DNA of 64,000 nt from Pyrinomonadaceae bacterium (GTDB lineage Bacteria > Acidobacteriota > Blastocatellia > Pyrinomonadales > Pyrinomonadaceae), in NCBI GenBank assembly GCA_030841085.1, contig JAVEDP010000001.1:1-64000 (forward strand), written 5' to 3'. Positions 26,063 to 33,670 of the stretch are shown in pieces. The notes under the pieces were generated by a model. That model was not told the origin of the DNA and searched no databases. It was given only the letters and a program-made list of their open reading frames with translations. The translations under genes were made by a program, and so were the position numbers. How positions within the stretch are numbered: the first letter of the stretch is position 1; the number at the start of each line of letters is the position of its first letter.

Positions 26063-27493
26063 ATGATTAGAAAAAACTATTACAGCCTGCAACGAGTGAT
26101 GGCCATGCTGGCGGCGTTTGCGATTTTTGCAATGCCCGTTTCAGTTTTCACCCAAACAAAAATCGTCTATCACAGCAACAAATACAAACCGACAGACGAC
26201 GTAAAGGTCGGTCGCCAGGCGGCACAGGAAGTTGAACAACAGATGCCGATTCTGAACGACGCGCAAACCACGAACTACGTTTCGCGGGTTGGGATGCGCT
26301 TGGTTTCAGCCATTCCACCAGAATTTCAGCATCCGGAGTTTCAATACTATTTCAAGGTGGTAAACGCCAGCGACATCAACGCGTTTGCCCTGCCCGGTGG
26401 TCCAATGTACGTAAACCGCGGCATGATCGAAGCCGCCCGCAACGAAGGTGAGATGGCCGGTGTGATGGCCCACGAGCTTAGTCACGTCGCTTTGCGTCAC
26501 GGAACTGCGCAGGCTTCCAAAGCGCAGAAGTATGGTTTGTTGGCCGGCATTCTCGGCATCGGTGGACAGATCATTGGCGGACCAGCAGGAGCGGCGGCGC
26601 AGGTCGCGGGCCAGGGCGTCGGCGTTTACTTTCTAAAGTTCAGTCGCGAATATGAAACGGAAGCCGACCTACTTGGAGCGCAGATTATGGCGCGTGCCGG
26701 TTACGACCCGCACGATTTGGCGAACATGTTTCAGACGATTGAACGTCAAAGCGGCGGTGGCGGTGGCGGCGGCTTTATGAGCGATCATCCGAGTCCGGCG
26801 AATCGTTACGCGCGCATAAATCAGGAAGCGCAGTACTTGCGAATCGAGAATCCGCAGCGCGACTCGCGCGAGTTTGCGCAAGTACAAGCGCGCTTGCGCG
26901 GCATGGGCCGAGCGCCCTCGATGCAGGAAATTGCGCGCAGCGGTCAACGCTATCCAAATGGAGAAAGTACCGGCAACACCGGAAACTATCCTAACAACCC
27001 GCCGAGTGGCACCGTTGGTTATCCTTCAACGCGCTATCAGAGCTATTCGGAATTTGGCGGAGCGTTGCGTGTGAGCGTGCCCAGCAATTGGCGCGAGCTG
27101 GGTGGCAATAACAGTATCTGGTTTTCTCCCGAAGGCGCTTATGGTCAATACCAGAACCAGGTAGTATTCACGCACGGCGTAAATTTTGGTGTCTTCCAGC
27201 CGCAAAGCAGCAGCCTGCAACAAGGGACTAATGAGTTTCTCAACAGCCTGGGTGGAAATCTGCGTCAACAAAGTGGTTACCAGCGCACCACCATTGCGGG
27301 AAGGAACGGCTTATCAATGACACTTAACAACGTCAATGAAGCAACCGGCCGCTCGGAAATCATAACAGTCGTAACGACGCAGTTGCGCAACGGGCAACTC
27401 TTTTACATGATTGCGGTCGCGCCCAGTAACGAGTTCAATTCGTACCAAAGCGCTTTCCGTAATATCCTGCGTTCGGTGCAGTTGAGCGACTAA
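26063..27493 (+). CDS. Exported M48-family zinc metalloprotease
   Basis: 476 residues from the ATG at 26063, with GGAG nine bases upstream. A signal peptide (MAMLAAFAIFAMPVSVFTQ) leads into an M48 domain: AFALPGGPMYVNRGMIEAAR, the zinc motif GVMAHELSHVALRHG (HExxH), a Gly/Ala-rich stretch, and the third ligand in FSREYETEADLLGAQIMARA. A poly-Gly run precedes SDHPSPANRYARI, as in BepA-like proteins. The C-terminal ~150 residues (from about 330) form a separate beta-rich domain (ALRVSVPSNWRELGGNNSIW) common in acidobacterial relatives. It probably acts in envelope protein quality control. Confidence 0.92.
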   Translation: MIRKNYYSLQRVMAMLAAFAIFAMPVSVFTQTKIVYHSNKYKPTDDVKVGRQAAQEVEQQMPILNDAQTTNYVSRVGMRLVSAIPPEFQHPEFQYYFKVVNASDINAFALPGGPMYVNRGMIEAARNEGEMAGVMAHELSHVALRHGTAQASKAQKYGLLAGILGIGGQIIGGPAGAAAQVAGQGVGVYFLKFSREYETEADLLGAQIMARAGYDPHDLANMFQTIERQSGGGGGGGFMSDHPSPANRYARINQEAQYLRIENPQRDSREFAQVQARLRGMGRAPSMQEIARSGQRYPNGESTGNTGNYPNNPPSGTVGYPSTRYQSYSEFGGALRVSVPSNWRELGGNNSIWFSPEGAYGQYQNQVVFTHGVNFGVFQPQSSSLQQGTNEFLNSLGGNLRQQSGYQRTTIAGRNGLSMTLNNVNEATGRSEIITVVTTQLRNGQLFYMIAVAPSNEFNSYQSAFRNILRSVQLSD

Positions 27494-27558
27494 GTAAACA
27501 GTAAACAGTGAACAGTGAACAGTAAACAGCGAAATGGTTTGCTGTTTACTGTTTGCTT
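27494..27558. repeat. Heptamer repeat hairpin, GTAAACA-type
   Basis: Left arm 27494-27530 holds five units (GTAAACA, GTAAACA, GTGAACA, GTGAACA, GTAAACA). The right arm 27537-27558 is the complement (TGTTTACTGTTTGC). It sits between convergent M48 and mazG, and the right arm encodes the last residues of MazG. Same family as 3658-3762. Confidence 0.85.
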
Positions 27559-28367
27559 TCTTTAGCTTCCTGCCAAAGCGCTTCCATTTCATCTAATGTT
27601 ACAGAATCAAATGCCTGCCCGCGACCGCGTAATGTTTGTTCGATGAAACCAAAACGTCGGCGAAACTTTCGATTCGTCAACTTCAGCGCCGCCTCAGGCT
27701 CGACCTGCAGGTGGCGGGCAATGTTTGTGGCCGCGAAAAGCAGGTCGCCGATTTCTTCGCGCACCCGCGTGTGATCGGCCTCGCTGTTAGAACTTGCGTG
27801 ATTTGAAATGGCCTCACGCAACTCGCCAATTTCTTCTTCCAGCTTTGCGAAAATGTCTTCGATGCGTTTCCAGTCAAAGCCTACCCGCGCCGCCTTGGTC
27901 GAGAGTTGATGCGCTTCCATCAGCGCCGGCGCTTTCGACGACACACCGTCGAGCAATGATTCGTCGCGCTCGCTCTTGCCCGCCGCGCGCCGCTCCTCGG
28001 CTTTCATCACTTCCCAATTGCGCAACACGGTTGCCGAGTCGTTTGCGTGCGTGTCGGCGAAAACGTGTGGATGCCGGCGCACCATCTTGGTATGAATGGC
28101 GTTGGTCACATCATCAATAGAAAACTCGCCACGCTCGCGCGCAACCTGCGCATAAAACACGATCTGAAATAACAGATCGCCCAACTCATCACGCAGTTCA
28201 GCCGGACGCCCTTCGCGTGCTTCCTCGACGGCTTCAAACGCCTCGTAGGCTTCTTCCAAAAGCATTGGCGCGAGGGTGGCGTAAGTTTGTTCGCGATCCC
28301 AGGGACACCCTTCCGGGGATCGCAACTTTTCCATCAGCTTGATCAGGTCATCAAAAGTTGCAGGCAT
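27546..28367 (-). CDS. mazG: Nucleoside triphosphate pyrophosphohydrolase MazG
   Basis: 273 residues with two MazG domains, as in E. coli MazG. Domain 1 (about 8-125): RSPEGCPWDREQTYATLAPM, then LLEEAYEAFEAVEEAREGRP with ELRDELGDLLFQIVFYAQ, giving the EExxE and ExxD metal site. Domain 2 (about 150-260): FDWKRIEDIFAKLEEEIGEL and REEIGDLLFAATNIARHLQV. It hydrolyses (d)NTPs to monophosphates and pyrophosphate, often removing damaged nucleotides and modulating the stringent response. The last codons (KESKQ) are encoded by the repeat arm downstream. Confidence 0.95.
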   Translation of the reverse strand: MPATFDDLIKLMEKLRSPEGCPWDREQTYATLAPMLLEEAYEAFEAVEEAREGRPAELRDELGDLLFQIVFYAQVARERGEFSIDDVTNAIHTKMVRRHPHVFADTHANDSATVLRNWEVMKAEERRAAGKSERDESLLDGVSSKAPALMEAHQLSTKAARVGFDWKRIEDIFAKLEEEIGELREAISNHASSNSEADHTRVREEIGDLLFAATNIARHLQVEPEAALKLTNRKFRRRFGFIEQTLRGRGQAFDSVTLDEMEALWQEAKESKQ

Positions 28368-28377
28368 AGGTTTTAAG

Positions 28378-28521
28378 AGTACTGAGTTCCGAGTACTGAG
28401 TACTGAGTACGGAGTCTTTCAGGTTTCGGCTTAGAAGTTTTACCATTGTTAATCTGAGTTTAGAACGCAGCTATCAATACTCCAAACAGAACTCAGCACT
28501 CAGTACTCAGCACTCAGTACT
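28378..28521. repeat. Heptamer repeat pair, GTACTGA-type, between divergent genes
   Basis: Left arm about 28378-28416 (ACTGAGT, TCCGAGT, ACTGAGT, ACTGAGT, ACGGAGT units) and right arm about 28488-28521 (CAGCACT, CAGTACT, CAGCACT, CAGTACT) are complementary and 70 bases apart. They lie between divergently transcribed mazG and the DUF1844 gene, so the promoters of both must be inside or beside the repeat. A second GTACTGA locus is at 30042-30136. Confidence 0.8.
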
Positions 28522-28633
28522 TCGGTGGCGGCTTATTTGCGGAGGCTAGATGCGGATGCTACCATCGATGGTAAATAGAAAAGTCAATCACGCGGGCACT
28601 GTGCTTCTTAAGCGCCCTTGAGGTTCAGGATAA

Positions 28634-29182
28634 ATGAGCGAGGAACAAACAAATTTCAAAGTTACGGATCGCCGGCTTTTCAATGCCGACGGCAGTCCCA
28701 GAGAATTGAGTCCGGAAGAAACGGTGGAGATAAAAGCCGAAACAAAACCGGTAACCAACGAACCACCCCAACCGAGCGCTTCAACTGCGGAAACTCAAGC
28801 AGCTTCACCGACAGAAAGCGCCGTTGTTCCGAAGCAGGCACACGCTGAAGCGCAGGACGAGATCGAAATACCCGGCGCCGATGATCCGGCGAGCTTTGCC
28901 AACTTTCTGATGTCCATCGCTTCAAATGCAGCGTCTTCACTGGGAATGATGGAGCACCCCGTCACACATAAGCGCGATGTGGATCTGGAACTTGGCAAGC
29001 ATTGGATTGACGTGCTCGGTATGCTGCAGGAAAAGACCCGGAATAATCTATCGCCCCAGGAACAACAAATTCTTGAAGGCCTGCTCGCTGACTTACGCAT
29101 GCAGTATGTTTCACTCGCTAACGCAACCACGCAAAAAGCCGCGCGCCCGTTCACCAGCAGCGACATTACCGGTGGAAGATAA
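28634..29182 (+). CDS. DUF1844-domain protein
   Basis: 182 residues. The N-terminal 75 residues are polar and probably disordered (TEQTAAS-like, rich in Glu/Ala/Pro/Thr). The C-terminal domain (about 82-168) matches DUF1844: DDPASFANFLMSIASNAASS, then LGMMEHPVTHKRDVDLELGK, HWIDVLGMLQEKTRNNLSPQ and EQQILEGLLADLRMQYVSL. The domain is common in Acidobacteriota, Planctomycetes and deltaproteobacteria and has no assigned function. The stop codon runs directly into GTCCAAA heptamer repeats. Confidence 0.88.
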   Translation: MSEEQTNFKVTDRRLFNADGSPRELSPEETVEIKAETKPVTNEPPQPSASTAETQAASPTESAVVPKQAHAEAQDEIEIPGADDPASFANFLMSIASNAASSLGMMEHPVTHKRDVDLELGKHWIDVLGMLQEKTRNNLSPQEQQILEGLLADLRMQYVSLANATTQKAARPFTSSDITGGR

Positions 29183-29278
29183 GTCCAAAGTCCAAAGTCC
29201 AAAGTCCAAAGTCCAAGGTCCAAAGTCACTCCGTTAATTCAATTTGACTTTGGACTTTGGACATTGGACATTGGACTG
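29182..29278. repeat. Heptamer repeat hairpin, GTCCAAA-type
   Basis: Left arm 29182-29227 carries about six GTCCAAA/GTCCAAG units; the right arm 29245-29278 carries TTTGGAC and ATTGGAC units. The ATG of the next gene follows five bases after the right arm. The same unit occurs four times inside the CoA ligase gene at 51757-51784. Confidence 0.85.
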
Positions 29279-29282
29279 GATC

Positions 29283-30053
29283 ATGAAGCTAACCTTTCTC
29301 GGCACCGGCACATCCACAGGCGTCCCGTCCATCGGCTGTGAATGTGACACCTGCAGCTCAAACGATCCCCGCGACAAACGATTACGAGTCTCCGTTCTCA
29401 TCGAGCATGCCGGACAGTCTGTTTTGATCGACACGTCGTCCGACTTTCGCCAACAAGCATTGCGGTTTGGTCTGAAGCGTCTTGATGCCGTGTTGGTTAC
29501 TCATTGCCATGCGGATCACATTTTTGGTCTCGACGATATTCGCCCGCTGAATTTTCGCTACGGCGCGCTAGGGCTTTACGCGAACGAGAGCGCGTGGGTC
29601 GATATTCGTCGCATCTTCAGATACATCTTTGAGCCATCGCATTTTGGGGGCGGCTTGCCACAGGTGATTCCGCACACGGTCGAGTCCGGCGCGCAGTTTT
29701 GTTTGGCAAAAGATTTGTTGATAACACCGCTCGAGGTAATCCATGGTCGCTTGCCGGTAATGGCCTATCGACTCAACGATTTTGCGTATGCGACGGACCT
29801 TAGCGAGATTCCGCCGGCCACGATGGACCAGATGCGCGATCTCGACGCGCTGGTACTCGATTGCCTGCGTTTCAAGGAACACCCAACGCATCTTTGGTTA
29901 GACAAGGCGCTGGAATACATCGAGAAGATTGCACCGCGCCGCGCGTTTTTGACGCACATCGCCCACGATGTAATGCATGCGCGCGATTCAGCGCGGCTGC
30001 CCGAAGGCGTCGAGTGGGCTTACGATGGACTCGTTTTAAGTAATGAGTGCTGA
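29283..30053 (+). CDS. MBL-fold metallohydrolase (PhnP/RNase Z-like)
   Basis: 256 residues from the ATG at 29283; an earlier in-frame start at 29244 is made of repeat sequence. The fold is clear: KLTFLGTGTSTGVPSIGCEC followed by a Cys-rich loop (CDTCSSND), then the metal motif VLVTHCHADHIFGLDDIRPL, EVIHGRLPVMAYRL, the bridging Asp region LVLDCLRFKEHPTH and the last His FLTHIAHDV. The 'GTGTSTGVP..GC.C..C' start is typical of PhnP-like phosphodiesterases. PhnP acts on cyclic phosphate intermediates; without phn genes here the substrate is unknown. Confidence 0.9.
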   Translation: MKLTFLGTGTSTGVPSIGCECDTCSSNDPRDKRLRVSVLIEHAGQSVLIDTSSDFRQQALRFGLKRLDAVLVTHCHADHIFGLDDIRPLNFRYGALGLYANESAWVDIRRIFRYIFEPSHFGGGLPQVIPHTVESGAQFCLAKDLLITPLEVIHGRLPVMAYRLNDFAYATDLSEIPPATMDQMRDLDALVLDCLRFKEHPTHLWLDKALEYIEKIAPRRAFLTHIAHDVMHARDSARLPEGVEWAYDGLVLSNEC

Positions 30054-30136
30054 GTACTGAATACTGAGGCGGTTGAGCTGATCACTCGCCATTAGCGCCG
30101 ACTCAGTACTCAGTACTCAGTACTCAGCACTTTTTT
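30042..30136. repeat. Heptamer repeat hairpin, GTACTGA-type, followed by a T run
   Basis: Left arm 30042-30068 (GAGTGCT, GAGTACT, GAATACT units) overlaps the end of the MBL gene; right arm 30098-30131 (CAGTACT x4, CAGCACT) is complementary and is directly followed by TTTTTT and then the ATG of ribF. The shape of a stem plus T run resembles an intrinsic terminator for the MBL gene. Confidence 0.8.
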
Positions 30137-31090
30137 ATGCGCCTTTTCCACGGAACTGAAAACGCCGAAATTCAACGACCGACGGTCCTGACGCTCGGCG
30201 TGTTTGACGGCCTGCATCTGGGCCACCAGTTGATCGTGCGCACCGTCGTCGAAAGAGCGCGCGCGACCCACGCCGTGCCAACCGTAATCACATTCGATCC
30301 ACATCCGCGCGCCGTATTGCATCCGGAATCATCTCCGCCTCTACTGCAGACTCTCGATCAAAAAGTTGAAGGCTTTGGCGCGCTCGGCATTGAACAAACG
30401 ATCGTCATTCGTTTTGACGAGAAGTTTTCCCAAATTCGCGCGGAGGATTTTTTGCGTGAGGTCGTAAGCGACCGGCTGCAGGCGAAAGAAGTTTACCTGG
30501 GCTGCGGTTTTGCTTTTGGCCACAATCGCGAAGGCAACATCGAATTGCTCAAGCGCGTCAGCCAGGAGCTTGGCTTTTTCGCCGATGAAGTTCCCGAGGT
30601 CCAGGTACGCAGCCAGAGAGTCAGTTCGAGCAAAGTTCGTCGTTTGCTGGCTGAGGGCAAAGTTAATCTCGCCCGCCGGCTTTTGGGCCGTCCGTATGGC
30701 GTCGAAGGGCCCGTCGAAAGAGGCGCTGAACGAGGTCGCGATCTGGGTTTTCCTACGGCCAACCTGCACCCCCACAACCGCGTCATACCCCGCAACGGCG
30801 TCTATGTGACCGGAACCCTGATTGCTGGACAATGGCGGCGCAGCATTACAAATGTGGGTGTGCGGCCGACTTTTGGAGGCGATGCGGAACCTTCGGTGGA
30901 GACATTCGTAATGGATTGGGCGGGCGATTTGTACGGTGACGTGGTGCGGGTTCGTTTTCTGCACCGCTTGCGTGACGAGCGAAAGTTTAATTCAATTGAA
31001 GAGTTGACTGCGCAGATTCAAAAGGACGTGCGGCAAGCGCAAGGTTATTTTGGGCGACAACCGGTGAAATGTTCGTTGTCGATGGTTTAG
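30137..31090 (+). CDS. ribF: Bifunctional riboflavin kinase / FAD synthetase
   Basis: 317 residues. The N-terminal nucleotidyltransferase domain (FAD synthetase) shows LTLGVFDGLHLGHQ, the 'GxHxGH' nucleotide motif, ITFDPHPRAVL and VYLGCGFAFGHNREGN, then VSSSKVRRLLAEG. The C-terminal flavokinase domain begins near 190 with GVEGPVERGAERGRDLGFPT and ANLHPHNRVIPRNGVYVTG, and contains TFVMDW in the conserved ET.(I/V).D position. It converts riboflavin to FMN and FAD, the cofactors of the flavoenzymes encoded at 56680-62368. The ATG follows a T run six bases upstream, so translation signals are weak. Confidence 0.96.
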   Translation: MRLFHGTENAEIQRPTVLTLGVFDGLHLGHQLIVRTVVERARATHAVPTVITFDPHPRAVLHPESSPPLLQTLDQKVEGFGALGIEQTIVIRFDEKFSQIRAEDFLREVVSDRLQAKEVYLGCGFAFGHNREGNIELLKRVSQELGFFADEVPEVQVRSQRVSSSKVRRLLAEGKVNLARRLLGRPYGVEGPVERGAERGRDLGFPTANLHPHNRVIPRNGVYVTGTLIAGQWRRSITNVGVRPTFGGDAEPSVETFVMDWAGDLYGDVVRVRFLHRLRDERKFNSIEELTAQIQKDVRQAQGYFGRQPVKCSLSMV

Positions 31091-31123
31091 CGAAGCACGA
31101 ACCTTAGCGTCAAGAATTTTTAT

Positions 31124-32818
31124 ATGAAGAACGAGCAGGCATTAGTTCCGGTAACAAGTTTGGTAAAGCGGTCGAATGGCAATTCGGCTGAGCGCGAACA
31201 TGCGAATTCGCCGAGTGCCGCTCCGCTGACGGATGAGTTCGTGGCCGGCGTTCTTGCGGGCCGCGGTTTGCGCGGCTGGTTGCGCGCCGCGCGAGTCGCC
31301 AGGGTGCTGGGCTTGTTTACTCTTTATCTGTTCCTCGACACCTACCACATTCGCGCCGACTTTAACCGGCGGATGGCCGAACGCCTTCGCGCCGAAGCCA
31401 AAGCAAAGAACTTCCGGGCGCAATTGAAAGCGCGTTTGCGTGAATTTCTGTTGCTAACTCTCGACAAGCTCGTTCGCGCGACACGCCTACTCATTTTTCG
31501 CGGTCATGAAGGCTCGGAAAATAAAGCCGTGCGGCTTGAGAGACAAGCTGAATGGCTGCGCCGAAGTTTGATCGGCCTCGGTCCAACCTTTATCAAGATC
31601 GGACAAACGCTCGGCACTCGAGCCGACCTTTTGCCGCTGGCTTATGTGAAGCAACTGGCGACACTCCAGGATAACGTGCCGGCGTTTCCGACCGCCGAAG
31701 CTTTTGCGCGCATTGAAGCAGAACTGGGGAAAAGTCTGGCCGAGTGTTATGCGGAAATTGATAACGAACCAATCGCGTCGGCTTCGCTGGGCCAGGTATA
31801 TCGCGCCCGCCTGTTTTCAGGTGAGGAGGTTGCCGTCAAAGTTCAACGGCCAAACCTCGATCGCATTATCAGCTTCGACGTCGCTATCCTTTACAGGCTT
31901 ATCAAGTTGGTGAACCGTTTCTTTCCGAAGGCGAATGAAAACGCTGATTGGGAAGGCATGTTAGGCGAGTTTCACGCGACTGTTTTTGAAGAGATGGACT
32001 ACGTCAAGGAAGGGCGCAACGCCGATCGGTTCCGCTACAACTTCCGCACCTGGCGAGCGGTGCGCGTTCCTAAGATTTACTGGACGCACACCCGCACAAA
32101 AGTGTTGACGCTCGAATTCATCCGCGGCACGAAGGTAGTCGACCTCGAAGCGTTGCGCGCGCGCCGCATCTCGCCGGTAAAAGTGAATCGACTGCTGGTG
32201 CGCACCTATCTGAAGCAATTGTTGGAGGATGGATTCTTTCACGCCGATCCACACCCGGGAAATTTGCTGGTGATGGATTCGGGCCACCTCGCCTTTTTTG
32301 ATTTTGGCATGGTGGGCCGCATTGACTTGAAGCTGCAGGCGCAAATGATTGACGCCTTCTTTCACGTAGTTGAGAAAAATGTGCACGGGTTGGGCCAGGA
32401 CATTATCAACCTAAACTTCCTGAAGCCGGGCGTTGATCCCGAGACGGTGCGGCCGGTAGTTGAACGACTCTTCAAGGTTTATTTGAACCTGAAGCTGGGC
32501 GAAGTAAATTTCAAGGAACTTACTTACGATTTGGCGGAGGTGGTCTATGAGTACCCTTTCCGGCTGCCCGCAAACTTCACTTACATCATGCGCGCGCTGA
32601 TGACGCTGGAAGGCATCGGCATCGTTACCGATCCTGCGTTCAGCTTTTTTGAGACGGCAAAACCTTATGCGAAGGAATTCATGCTGCGGCGCGAAGGCCG
32701 AAAGTTCGGCAAGCTGATTCTGGATACGATTAGCGGCCGCGAAAACGGCAACAGTGGCCTTGAATGGTCGCGCGTTTGGAAACTCACCAAGATGGCCGCG
32801 CAGATGTATCTCCGGTAA
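31124..32818 (+). CDS. ABC1/AarF/UbiB atypical protein kinase-like protein
   Basis: 564 residues. The kinase-like core spans about 130-420: [20 protein letters not shown] (KxGQ motif), [20 protein letters not shown] (Ala-rich loop), then [18 protein letters not shown] with the catalytic Lys, [20 protein letters not shown] and [11 protein letters not shown] with the metal-binding Asp. UbiB/ADCK proteins support ubiquinone or menaquinone biosynthesis, or other lipid pathways, with ATPase activity. An N-terminal hydrophobic stretch ([20 protein letters not shown]) is unusual for UbiB, which is normally anchored at the C-terminus. It follows ribF by 33 bases. Confidence 0.92.
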   Translation: MKNEQALVPVTSLVKRSNGNSAEREHANSPSAAPLTDEFVAGVLAGRGLRGWLRAARVARVLGLFTLYLFLDTYHIRADFNRRMAERLRAEAKAKNFRAQLKARLREFLLLTLDKLVRATRLLIFRGHEGSENKAVRLERQAEWLRRSLIGLGPTFIKIGQTLGTRADLLPLAYVKQLATLQDNVPAFPTAEAFARIEAELGKSLAECYAEIDNEPIASASLGQVYRARLFSGEEVAVKVQRPNLDRIISFDVAILYRLIKLVNRFFPKANENADWEGMLGEFHATVFEEMDYVKEGRNADRFRYNFRTWRAVRVPKIYWTHTRTKVLTLEFIRGTKVVDLEALRARRISPVKVNRLLVRTYLKQLLEDGFFHADPHPGNLLVMDSGHLAFFDFGMVGRIDLKLQAQMIDAFFHVVEKNVHGLGQDIINLNFLKPGVDPETVRPVVERLFKVYLNLKLGEVNFKELTYDLAEVVYEYPFRLPANFTYIMRALMTLEGIGIVTDPAFSFFETAKPYAKEFMLRREGRKFGKLILDTISGRENGNSGLEWSRVWKLTKMAAQMYLR

Positions 32819-32850
32819 CTTTTCTGTTCCGGGAAGCGTCACGCTATTAC

Positions 32851-32893
32851 TGGGACCGCGGGCGTCCCGCCCGCAATGAGCGCGAAGCGCGAA
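32851..32893. repeat. REP-like palindrome, left flank of transposase
   Basis: Contains TGGGACCGCGGGCGTCCCGC and CGCAATGAGCGCGAAGCGCG. It is the inverted counterpart of 33610-33652 on the other side of the transposase gene. Internal palindromes: CGGGCGTCCCGCCCG and CGCGAAGCGCG. Confidence 0.85.
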
Positions 32894-32974
32894 CAAGAAT
32901 CCTTGCAATGAATTGAATCTCACAATGGCTGCCCCCCTTAGGTAAGACGCAGAGCCTGCCGTAGCATCGCGCGT

Positions 32975-33589
32975 ATGACGCTATTTGATGACCGCCATCA
33001 AAAGGAACTGCGACAGGCTGGCTGGCATAGTCGTGGCTACCTGACTCACTTCGACGGTCGGGCCTTGCCGCAGTTCATTACGTTTCATCTCGCCGGCTCG
33101 ATCCCCAAAAGAGTAATCGAGCGCTGGCGTGAAGAGTTAAAGTCACTTGAGTACGAAGTGGAAAGAATAGTTCTGCAGAGGCGGATCGAAAAGTATTTGG
33201 ATCAGGGATACGGCAACGCTTTTCTCCGGCTGCCTCAAGTCGCCAGGATGGTTCAGGATTCGTTACTCAAGTTTGACGGCATCAGATATCGCCTATTCGC
33301 ATGGGTAGTAATGCCAAACCATGTTCATTCCTTGCTGACGCGCTTCGAGGAATATGAGCTGAGCGATATTTTGCACTCACTTAAGTCCTTTACTTCGCAT
33401 GAGGCCAACAAAATGCTGCATCGTAGTGGACAGTTTTGGATTGAAGATTATTTCGACCGCTACATCCGCAATGAAGAGCATTTTGAAAAAACTGTCAAAT
33501 ACATCGAAAACAATCCGGTAAAGGCCGGATTGTGTGTCGAGCCTGAGGACTGGCCATACAGCAGTGCGTGGTTTAAGAAACAGAAGTGA
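32975..33589 (+). CDS. REP-associated tyrosine transposase (RAYT, Y1/HUH)
   Basis: 204 residues of the TnpA_REP/IS200-like Y1 family. HUH motif in VVMPNHVHSLLTRFEEYELS (His-Val-His), the catalytic Tyr in IEDYFDRYIRNEEHFEKTVK, and the C-terminal family signature YIENNPVKAGLCVEPEDWPY are intact. RAYTs cut and mobilise REP/BIME hairpins on single-stranded DNA. The gene is bracketed by inverted REP-like copies (32851-32893, 33610-33652) and further REP remnants lie downstream in the peptidase gene, in line with past activity. Full length, no frameshift. Confidence 0.93.
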   Translation: MTLFDDRHQKELRQAGWHSRGYLTHFDGRALPQFITFHLAGSIPKRVIERWREELKSLEYEVERIVLQRRIEKYLDQGYGNAFLRLPQVARMVQDSLLKFDGIRYRLFAWVVMPNHVHSLLTRFEEYELSDILHSLKSFTSHEANKMLHRSGQFWIEDYFDRYIRNEEHFEKTVKYIENNPVKAGLCVEPEDWPYSSAWFKKQK

Positions 33590-33609
33590 GGATCTCAAGC
33601 AAAACTTTT

Positions 33610-33652
33610 TTCGCGCTACGCGCTCATTGCGGGCGGGACGCCCGCGGTCCCA
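33610..33652. repeat. REP-like palindrome, right flank of transposase
   Basis: Reads TTCGCGCTACGCGCTCATTG then CGGGCGGGACGCCCGCGGTC, the reverse complement of 32851-32893 with one or two changes. It ends 19 bases before the stop codon of the M14 peptidase gene on the opposite strand. Confidence 0.85.
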
Positions 33653-33670
33653 ATAAAAGCGGTCCCGCTA

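Larger units (their letters stand above)
32851..33652. mobile_element. RAYT plus flanking inverted REPs (REPtron-like unit)
   Basis: The transposase gene and its two inverted REP-like copies form a complete unit of about 0.8 kb. Such RAYT-plus-REP units are usually domesticated single-copy genes whose flanking hairpins are substrates. The right end is followed by another GGTCCC fragment at about 33661. Confidence 0.75.

Noticed and set aside
25659-26066. Open frame between the membrane protein and the M48 protease
   Set aside because: Overlaps the end of the upstream gene and shows no conserved pattern, signal or family.
28378-30136. Possible CRISPR array from regularly spaced GTACTGA/GTCCAAA units
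   Set aside because: Units are only 7 bases without spacers and lie as inverted arms; no cas genes.
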